A DNA stretch of 64,000 nucleotides from NCBI GenBank assembly GCA_965140395.1, contig OZ223205.1:124001-188000 (forward strand). The letters run 5' to 3'. The notes under the pieces are model-generated. The model worked only from the letters and a program-made list of their open reading frames with translations. It made no database searches and was not told where the DNA came from. This stretch comes from Parvibaculum sp002684405. Its GTDB lineage: Bacteria > Pseudomonadota > Alphaproteobacteria > Parvibaculales > Parvibaculaceae. Shown piece after piece: positions 58,314 through 64,000 of this stretch (position 1 is its first letter; each line of letters begins with the position of its first letter). The position numbers and the translations under genes were made by a program.

Positions 58314-58769
58314 TCAGTAGCGGTTCACGTTCACCAGTATGTCGACGATGATGCCGGTCGCAATGGCAACCAGGATGATGTCGTTACCCGCCATGTAATA
58401 GCGATAGCCGGGATAACGCGGCAGACGCTTCAGCAGCACCGGCGGCACATCGTAATACCGGACATTGGCCGGGCGCCGGTGGCCGACGCGGAAGCGCGCA
58501 CCGCGGGGCAGCGGCTTGTACTGGTGCATCTTGTGATGGCGGTAATAGTTGCGTACCTCGCGGCTGTCCTGCCAGCGGAACTGCGGGCGCTCCTGACGAT
58601 GCTGCTTGTATTGCTGCGGACGCTGCTGGGGAGAGCGCTGCTGCTGTTGCTGGTTGTAACGCGGCCCCTGCCCCTGCTGGGCAAAGGCCATGCCCGGCGC
58701 GCCCGCCATGGAGAGCGCCAGCGCGACGGAAAGGGCCCGCGTCACGGGCTTGCTGGTGACGAATTTCAT
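58314..58769 (-). CDS. RcnB-family secreted protein
   Basis: A 151-residue protein with a Sec signal (MKFVTSKPVTRALSVALALS, cleaved near AFA) and a Gln/Arg/Tyr-rich middle (YNQQQQQRSPQQRPQQYKQH). The RcnB domain follows: PLPRGARFRVGHRRPANVRY YDVPPVLLKRLP, with a hydrophobic C-terminal end GNDIILVAIATGIIVDILVN. RcnB itself affects nickel and cobalt homeostasis; most family members have no known function. The neighbour 58925-59419 shares the ending, so they are paralogues. It carries its own terminator. Confidence 0.82.
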   Translation of the reverse strand: MKFVTSKPVTRALSVALALSMAGAPGMAFAQQGQGPRYNQQQQQRSPQQRPQQYKQHRQERPQFRWQDSREVRNYYRHHKMHQYKPLPRGARFRVGHRRPANVRYYDVPPVLLKRLPRYPGYRYYMAGNDIILVAIATGIIVDILVNVNRY

Positions 58770-58924
58770 GCGATCGGCTCCTGCTCGATATCTGCCCCGC
58801 CCTGCCGGTAAAGCTTAGCGGGGCCGGATATCAGCATAAGCTGATATATTGCCGCAGAGGCGACCCTGATCTAACGCAAAAAACCCGTATTTCCCGTCGC
58901 AACCGGGCGTCGGCGCCTTTCCTG

Positions 58925-59419
58925 TCAGCGGATGCCGGTCAGCACATCCACGATGATCCCCGTCGCCGCCTTCACGAGCAGCACGTCATTGCCGACGAGA
59001 AGCCGCTCATAGCCGTCGCGGGCCGGCAGCTGCGCCTTGAGTGTGGAGGGCAGATAGCGCTTGGCGATGCCGGGCGGCAGCGGCTTGCCGCGCTGCAGGT
59101 TCCTCGCAATGCCCGGCGGCAGGGGTTTCGTCTCCACCGGATGCGCGCCGAAATAGTTGCGGATGATGTCCGCCTCGCTCGTACTGAAACGCACATTGAT
59201 GGAGGCATCGAGAATCTCATTGCCAGCCTTGCCCTTGCCGGCAGGGCCGGGTTTGCCCGCATGCGGATTGCCATGCGCGGCATTGCCCTTGCCGGGGCCC
59301 GTCATCTTGCCGGGCGGGTCGGCAAAGGCGGAGGCGGGCGCGAGCGCCAGGGCGAGCGTCACACCGGCGACGAGAGGACGCTTCCATGCATGTGTCACTT
59401 TCGTCTCCTTCATAACCAT
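58925..59419 (-). CDS. RcnB/CigR-like secreted protein, paralogue of the neighbour
   Basis: A 164-residue protein with a signal peptide (HAWKRPLVAGVTLALALAPA, cleaved near AFA), a Gly/Lys/Pro-rich linker (PGKMTGPGKGNAAHGNPHAG), and a C-terminal domain with two copies of a PLPPGIA(R/K) unit before the hydrophobic GNDVLLVKAATGIIVDVLTG tail. This layout matches CigR-type proteins (anti-virulence regulator family), which share the RcnB domain; a regulatory role here is not supported. The ATG at 59413 two codons on is also possible. The tail GNDxxLVxxATGIIVDxL is shared with the RcnB-like neighbour 155 bp away. Confidence 0.75.
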   Translation of the reverse strand: MVMKETKVTHAWKRPLVAGVTLALALAPASAFADPPGKMTGPGKGNAAHGNPHAGKPGPAGKGKAGNEILDASINVRFSTSEADIIRNYFGAHPVETKPLPPGIARNLQRGKPLPPGIAKRYLPSTLKAQLPARDGYERLLVGNDVLLVKAATGIIVDVLTGIR

Positions 59420-59499
59420 GGCGGTTAGAGGAGCAACAGCCTATGGCAATAAAATGACGCCGGGAAAGATCCCCGTTCTAGAGTTGAGGCATATCCGCC

Positions 59500-61281
59500 T
59501 CAATTTGCGGCCCTTTTCAGTATCTCCAGCATCTCCCCGAACCGGGTGATGGCGATGAGATGGCCCTCGCCGGGAAAGAGCCTGAAATCAGCGACCGGAA
59601 TATTCTTCAGCATACGGCTCACATCGTCGGGCTTGTTCATGCGGTCGTCCTCGCCGAACCAGACGGTTACCGGCGCCGTGAGCCCGGCCAGATCGAGCGA
59701 CTTTTTCTCGGCGAACATCTGCGCCTCGCGCACCGGCCCTTCCCGCGTCACATCGAGCCCCTCGATGACGCCGTCGACGAAAAACGGCACCAGCGAGGGA
59801 TCGCGCTCGATCACCGCGGCATCCGCCGCCGACCCTTCGAAGAAGCGTTTGATCATCGGCCCGAGGAAGCGCCGCGAGCGCTTGGAGCGGATGATGGAAA
59901 ACACCGCATCGATGAGCCAGGGGTGGCGCCGAAGCCCACCGAAAAACTCCGCCGCCGGATGGGTGCGCTCCATATCCGGCTGGAACACGAGACGCGGCGC
60001 GACGAGCATCACGCCCGTGACGCGCTCGCCCAGTTCCGCGCCCGCGGCCAGCGCGAAAGGCGCGCCCGACGCCCAGGCGAACATGGCGGCCCGGCGCAGG
60101 CCCAGATGGTCGGCGAGCGCACGGCAATCGCGCGCACAGCTCGCATAGTCGAAATCGGGATCGGGCGTCGACAGACCGGCGCCCGGCCGGTCCACGCTGA
60201 TGAGGCGCACGCCCGCGCGCCGCGCCGCCTCGATTTCCTCCGGCCGCATCAGGCCCGACACGATGAGGCTCTGAAAGACGAAGACGGGAAAGCCGTCGCG
60301 CGCGCCGAGATCGCGATAGGCAAGCGCGCGGGCCTGACCGTTCCCGTCAGCCGGCAGATGGAAAATCCGCCGTCCGTCGCCGCCCTCCGCATCCCGCGGC
60401 GTCTCGCCCGACGGCGTATCGAGAAAGGCCGCAACCATGTTGAGTTCGACGAGGTGGCGCACCAGATCGCTCTGCCGCTTGATGCCGAGCTTTTCGAAAA
60501 TGCTTTTGAGCTGGTTGCGCGCCGTATTGACGGAAATATTGAGATCCGCCGCCGCCTCTTTCAGCGCCAGGCCGGATTTGAGCCGGGCGGCAAGGCGTTC
60601 CTCCGCAGGGGTGAGGCCCAGCGCCAGACGGACATCCGGCCCGCGCTGCGCGCCGCCCCGTTCGGGCGCGGCGAGCGCGCAGAGGAGCCGGTCGCGCTCC
60701 AGCGGCTCGCCGCCGGCACGCAGCATGGCCGCAGGAACGGATGAGGGCGGCACGAGATAGCAAAGAAGGTCGACCCCGCCTTCATCGGAGAGAAAGCGCA
60801 TGATGGACGGCCCGGCGGCGCTCTCCCCGGCCCGTTTCAGCGCATCGGCGAAATTGTGTCCGTGTTCTTCCGAGGCGAAGGAAAGGCGCCTGCCCGTTTC
60901 GAGCGTCGCGACGACCTCGCCGAACACCTCCGCGCCGCTGGCATTGCAGCCTGCGACACGGCGCTCGCGATCGATCAGCAGATAGGCGTAAGGGGCGTCC
61001 GGCGCACTTTCATCCGAGCGGTGCAGCCGGTCCGCCAGCTCCTGCGCGCGCAGAAGATGCGAGACGACGACATCGCGGAACGCATTGTCCGGTGCGCCGG
61101 TCGTCTCCTCCGGCGCGTCATCCGCCGCCGCGCCGCCGTCGAGATGTTCGAGCAGGCGGATCAGGTCTTCCCAATTGTCCGGGATCGTGGCGAAGCCATA
61201 GACGGCATCCACCGCCTCGGCGATTTCATTTCCCTTTATGGGCTGCGCCGTTCCGACGCCGCCCCCCGGCCCGCTTTCCAC
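59500..61281 (-). CDS. LuxR-type DNA-binding protein fused to an alpha/beta hydrolase
   Basis: A protein of about 593 residues with an unusual fusion. Residues 97-180 look PAS-like (YAYLLIDRERRVAGCNASGA). Residues 221-280 form a LuxR-type helix-turn-helix (LTPAEERLAARLKSGLALKE, then AAADLNISVNTARNQLKSIF and EKLGI). Residues 300-593 form an alpha/beta hydrolase, with Ser in FAWASGAPFALAAG (near 405), an Asp in VWFGEDDRMNKPDD and His in FPGEGHLIA (near 574). So the triad looks complete, although the elbow reads W-A-S-G-A where G-x-S-x-G is usual. The GTG start at 61281 follows GAGG at good spacing; GTG and TTG codons to 61335 are alternatives. It is probably a signal-hydrolysing or signal-sensing regulator. 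Confidence 0.8.
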   Translation of the reverse strand: MESGPGGGVGTAQPIKGNEIAEAVDAVYGFATIPDNWEDLIRLLEHLDGGAAADDAPEETTGAPDNAFRDVVVSHLLRAQELADRLHRSDESAPDAPYAYLLIDRERRVAGCNASGAEVFGEVVATLETGRRLSFASEEHGHNFADALKRAGESAAGPSIMRFLSDEGGVDLLCYLVPPSSVPAAMLRAGGEPLERDRLLCALAAPERGGAQRGPDVRLALGLTPAEERLAARLKSGLALKEAAADLNISVNTARNQLKSIFEKLGIKRQSDLVRHLVELNMVAAFLDTPSGETPRDAEGGDGRRIFHLPADGNGQARALAYRDLGARDGFPVFVFQSLIVSGLMRPEEIEAARRAGVRLISVDRPGAGLSTPDPDFDYASCARDCRALADHLGLRRAAMFAWASGAPFALAAGAELGERVTGVMLVAPRLVFQPDMERTHPAAEFFGGLRRHPWLIDAVFSIIRSKRSRRFLGPMIKRFFEGSAADAAVIERDPSLVPFFVDGVIEGLDVTREGPVREAQMFAEKKSLDLAGLTAPVTVWFGEDDRMNKPDDVSRMLKNIPVADFRLFPGEGHLIAITRFGEMLEILKRAAN

Positions 61282-61338
61282 AACCGCCCTCACGCATGAC
61301 ACCCCGAACAGGCGGACAGTATAGAACAAAAACAAGAC

Positions 61339-61362
61339 GGGCCGCGCATCTCTGCGCGGCCC
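61339..61362 (-). terminator. Rho-independent terminator of the ferritin-like gene
   Basis: GGGCCGCGC-atctct-GCGCGGCCC; on the minus strand it is followed by GTCTTGTTTTTG. It lies 31 bp after the ferritin-like stop and upstream of the LuxR-hydrolase gene, so the two genes are transcribed separately. Confidence 0.85.
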
Positions 61363-61392
61363 GCCTGCAATTCACTTGGCAGCCTGTCTGGA

Positions 61393-62496
61393 TTACTCGG
61401 CCGCCGTCGCCCCGGCGCTCATGCCCTGGGCACGAGCGGCGATGCTGGCGATATGGGCGGAGCGGGCATCGAACTCGCGGGCGATGCTTTCGTCTTCGTC
61501 CTGCAGCGCCTGCACGTCCTGATCGGCATACTGGATGACGCCCATCTCTTCATAGCCCTTGCGGATCTTGTCGCCCCACAGGCCGACATCCTTCACGATG
61601 GGCAGAATGCGCGTGAAGAGCGAGTTGCGGAACATCTCCATGAAGCCGGAGTTGTACATATGCTCGCCGCACTTCACCGGGTCGAGGCCGAGATTCTGCC
61701 AGACCTCCACCGCGTCGAAACGGTCGCGCATGAGATAGCTCGCTTCCAGCAGGAATTCCTCGCGCTCGTCGCGTTCGGCCTGGGTGAGCTGCGGGTAATA
61801 GTCCCGGAGCGCCAGACGCCCGAAGGCGACGTGACGGGATTCGTCCTGCATCACGTAAGCGTTCACTGCCGCGCAAAGCGGGTTCTGCGCATTGTCGCGG
61901 ATCTGCGCGAAGGAGGCGAGCGCCAGGCCCTCGATCACCACCTGCATGCCGAGATAGGTCATGTCCCAGCGGCTATCGCGCAGCGTCTGCTCGATGAGGT
62001 CCTTCAAAGGCTTCGTCATCGGATAGACGACTTCGAACTTCGACAGGAGCTTCTTGTAGGCCTCCACATGGCGGGCCTCGTCGATCACCTGGGTCGAGGC
62101 ATAGAACTTGGAGTCCATGTCCGGCACCTGGGTGACGATCTTCGCCGTGCAGATGAGCGCGCCCTGCTCGCCCTGCATGAACTGCGAGAGCTGCCAGGCC
62201 TGAAAGTGCTTGCGCACATTGGCCTTCTCCTTGCGCGACATCTTCTCGAATTCGGCCATCCCGTTGATCGGCAGCATCTCGTCGGGAAGCTGTTCGGGAT
62301 TGTCCTCATCGAGTTCCTGCGACCAGTCGATGCGGGTTTCCGCATCCCACTGCATCTCCTTGCCCTTCTGGTAAAGGCCCATCATCGCGGTGCGTTCGGG
62401 ATCGTATTCCCAATTGAACATCGCATCGTAATTCTGCGGGACGTCCCAATGGCTGTCGTCCAACGCAAGCGTGTACATGTCCTTGATCTGCTTCAT
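61393..62496 (-). CDS. Ferritin-like diiron protein (R2/oxygenase-like)
   Basis: A 367-residue helical protein with the ferritin-superfamily diiron set. GEQGALICTAKIV provides the first Glu, YASTQVIDEARHVEAYKKLL the E-x-x-H, VIEGLALASFAQIR the third Glu, and AYVMQDESRHVAFGRLALRD the last D/E-x-x-H. The spacing resembles ribonucleotide-reductase R2-like oxidases and AurF-type N-oxygenases, not storage ferritins. The reaction is unknown. The start at 62496 has GGGAGGAGC upstream; a longer frame to 62571 lacks one. It is divergent from ccr across 306 bp, so the two may share control. Confidence 0.83.
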   Translation of the reverse strand: MKQIKDMYTLALDDSHWDVPQNYDAMFNWEYDPERTAMMGLYQKGKEMQWDAETRIDWSQELDEDNPEQLPDEMLPINGMAEFEKMSRKEKANVRKHFQAWQLSQFMQGEQGALICTAKIVTQVPDMDSKFYASTQVIDEARHVEAYKKLLSKFEVVYPMTKPLKDLIEQTLRDSRWDMTYLGMQVVIEGLALASFAQIRDNAQNPLCAAVNAYVMQDESRHVAFGRLALRDYYPQLTQAERDEREEFLLEASYLMRDRFDAVEVWQNLGLDPVKCGEHMYNSGFMEMFRNSLFTRILPIVKDVGLWGDKIRKGYEEMGVIQYADQDVQALQDEDESIAREFDARSAHIASIAARAQGMSAGATAAE

Positions 62497-62802
62497 CCAA
62501 GCTCCTCCCTGAGCGATGATGCGTGTGCCGTCTAAATGCGTATCTCCACTACGCACTAGGAAGTCTAACATCTACACGCAGCGGCACAAGGAGGATGCAC
62601 AGAATGTGACGCAACGGCGCCTTGCGGGGCGGCGGGACCGCCGGAATATTGCTGCACCGCAAAAATGCCTTGCATACGCTGTGTCGAGCGCCAATGATCC
62701 CGGCAAAACGGTCATGAAACTGTGACCATCACCCCAAGTCGTCCGCGCGCCCTTCGGTGGCAGCCTCAAATCGGGTGCGCGGCATGCGAAAGAGGTGCGC
62801 GA
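62497..62802. promoter_or_regulatory. Shared upstream region of the ferritin-like gene and ccr, with a TGC-rich cluster
   Basis: 306 bp without a gene. TTGCTGCACCGCAA at 62649-62662 is an inverted TTGC/GCAA pair, followed by AAATGCCTTGCAT, so five TGC or GCA trimers lie in 26 bp. PhaR-type regulators of acetyl-CoA and polyhydroxybutyrate metabolism bind such TGC-rich sites (from memory: CTGC-N3/4-GCAG), so this is a candidate, not proof. The rest shows no hairpin or RNA that I can name. Confidence 0.4.
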
Positions 62803-64000
62803 ATGGCAGCCGTCGAAACCAGCGCCGACAATGGCGCGGAGAAAAAAGACCTGTATGAAGTCGGCGAAGTGCCGCCGCTGGGTCACGTCCCCAAGAACAT
62901 GTACGCCTGGTCGATCCGGGCCGACCGCCACGGTCCGCCCGAGAGCGCCATGCAGGTCGAGGTCGTTCCCACCTGGGAAATCGACAGCAATGAAGTGCTC
63001 GTCCTCGTGATGGCGGCGGGCGTGAACTACAACGGCGTCTGGGCCGCCCTTGGCGAGCCCGTCTCCGTTTTCGGGGCGCACAAGAACGACTATCACATCG
63101 CAGGCTCCGACGCGGCCGGCATCGTCTGGGCCGTCGGCTCCAAGGTGAAGCGCTGGAAGGTCGGCGACGAAGTCGTCATCCATTGCAACCAGGACGATGG
63201 CGACGACGAGGAATGCAATGGCGGCGACCCGATGTTTTCGCCCTCGCAGCGCATCTGGGGCTACGAAACGCCGGACGGCTCCTTCGCACAGTTCGCGCGC
63301 GTGCAGTCGCAGCAGCTCATGCCGCGCCCCAAGCACCTGACCTGGGAAGAAAGCGCCTGCTACACGCTGACGCTCGCCACCGCCTACCGCATGCTTTTCG
63401 GCCATCGCCCGCACGGGCTGCAGCCGGGCCAGAACGTGCTGGTCTGGGGCGCGTCGGGCGGCCTCGGCTCCTTTGCCGTGCAGCTCTGCGCGACGGCGGG
63501 CGCCCATGCGATCGGCGTCATCTCCGATCCGTCCAAGCATGATTTCGTCATGTCGATGGGCGCGAAGGGCGTCATCAACCGCAAGGACTTCAATTGCTGG
63601 GGCCAGCTGCCCAAGGTGAACTCGCCCGAATTCAACGACTTCATGAAAGAGGCGCGGAAATTCGGCAAGGCGATCTGGGACATCACCGGCAAGGGGATCG
63701 ATCCCGACATCGTGTTCGAGCATCCCGGCGAAGCGACCTTCCCGGTTTCCTGCATGGTGGCGAAACGTGGCGGCATGGTCGTCTTCTGCGCGGGCACGAC
63801 GGGCTTCAACCTGACGTTCGACGCGCGCTTCGTCTGGATGCGCCAGAAGCGCATTCAGGGCTCGCATTTCGCACATCTGAAACAGGCAAGCGCGGCGAAC
63901 CAGCTCGTCATCGAGCGCCGCATCGACCCCTGCATGTCGGAAGTCTTCTCCTGGGAAGATATCCCGCGCGCCCACACCAAGATGTGGAAGAACGAGCACC
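62803..64000 (+). CDS. ccr: Crotonyl-CoA carboxylase/reductase (runs off the right edge)
   Basis: The first 399 residues of a medium-chain-dehydrogenase-like enzyme. The Ccr N-terminus DLYEVGEVPPLGHVPKNMYA and WSIRADRHGPPESAMQVE is highly typical, AAGVNYNGVWAALGEPVSVF forms part of the active site, and VLVWGASGGLGSFAVQLCAT is the NADPH loop. Later FEHPGEATFPVSCMVAKRGG and HFAHLKQASAANQLV are conserved. The enzyme reduces crotonyl-CoA with NADPH and fixes CO2 to give ethylmalonyl-CoA. It is the defining step of the ethylmalonyl-CoA pathway, completed here by Ecm. AAAGAGGTGCG precedes the ATG. About 30 C-terminal residues are missing. Confidence 0.95.
   Translation, partial: MAAVETSADNGAEKKDLYEVGEVPPLGHVPKNMYAWSIRADRHGPPESAMQVEVVPTWEIDSNEVLVLVMAAGVNYNGVWAALGEPVSVFGAHKNDYHIAGSDAAGIVWAVGSKVKRWKVGDEVVIHCNQDDGDDEECNGGDPMFSPSQRIWGYETPDGSFAQFARVQSQQLMPRPKHLTWEESACYTLTLATAYRMLFGHRPHGLQPGQNVLVWGASGGLGSFAVQLCATAGAHAIGVISDPSKHDFVMSMGAKGVINRKDFNCWGQLPKVNSPEFNDFMKEARKFGKAIWDITGKGIDPDIVFEHPGEATFPVSCMVAKRGGMVVFCAGTTGFNLTFDARFVWMRQKRIQGSHFAHLKQASAANQLVIERRIDPCMSEVFSWEDIPRAHTKMWKNEH

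Overview
This window is GC-rich, gene-dense chromosomal DNA. The gene content points to an alphaproteobacterium: Coq4 and Coq7 for ubiquinone, the ethylmalonyl-CoA pathway enzymes Ecm and Ccr, DUF924, many TetR regulators and many acyl-CoA ligases. The set recalls Parvibaculum-like, lipid- and surfactant-degrading Hyphomicrobiales-type bacteria; that placement is an inference from gene content, not from a marker gene. There are no rRNA genes, CRISPR arrays, recognisable insertion sequences or phage genes. The one tRNA is tRNA-Leu(CAA).

Layout. 1-3.2 kb: end of glycerol-3-phosphate dehydrogenase, a lipid kinase and an alkyl-DHAP-synthase-like flavoprotein, a probable glycerolipid/ether-lipid operon. 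3.4-5.7 kb: a secreted protein and a SulP transporter. 5.9-27.7 kb: a catabolic block with TetR regulators, a sulfatase-family protein, four AMP-forming CoA ligases, an HSL-type esterase, two carboxymuconolactone-decarboxylase-like proteins, two SDRs, a metallo-beta-lactamase-fold hydrolase, a GST-like protein and a luciferase-like flavin monooxygenase. A few housekeeping or unknown genes (an LHPP-like HAD phosphatase, a GT4 glycosyltransferase, DUF924) lie inside it. 27.9-29.1 kb: an AT-rich islet with two unrecognised genes. 29.4-32.3 kb: universal stress protein, a second SulP transporter and a TusA-like protein. 32.5-36.4 kb: a GNAT, an ArsC/Spx-like protein, then a polysaccharide group (UDP-xylose synthase, glycosyltransferase, FkbM methyltransferase). 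36.4-41.7 kb: Coq4, TetR, GNAT, tRNA-Leu, GH16, DedA/YqaA-type protein, DsbB and Coq7. 42.0-45.1 kb: a glyoxalase-like protein, a truncated DUF4336 remnant, and a hipA-hipB-type toxin-antitoxin pair with an AT-rich palindromic control region. 45.3-51.3 kb: RecQ, an HNH nuclease, GluQ, an acyltransferase-3 membrane protein and an AEC transporter. 51.5-53.6 kb: an unrecognised three-gene operon (coiled-coil protein, four-helix membrane protein, secreted MIDAS/VWA-like protein). 53.9-56.1 kb: ArsR-type regulator, a DUF6058-like protein and a PD-(D/E)XK-like protein. 56.1-64 kb: ethylmalonyl-CoA mutase, two RcnB/CigR-like small proteins, a LuxR-alpha/beta-hydrolase fusion, a ferritin-like diiron protein and the start of crotonyl-CoA carboxylase/reductase.

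The gene ends are decorated with palindromic intergenic elements. Nine copies of one roughly 85-bp, three-hairpin element lie mostly between convergent genes, and one copy carries a compensatory base pair in a stem. Four copies of a second family with the same architecture and two G/C-tract elements are also present.

The strongest leads for undescribed biology are the MIDAS-membrane-coiled-coil operon, the LuxR-hydrolase fusion, the hip locus with reversed gene order and an unusually large antitoxin-like partner, the nuclease-like ORF behind ecm, and the three-hairpin element family.
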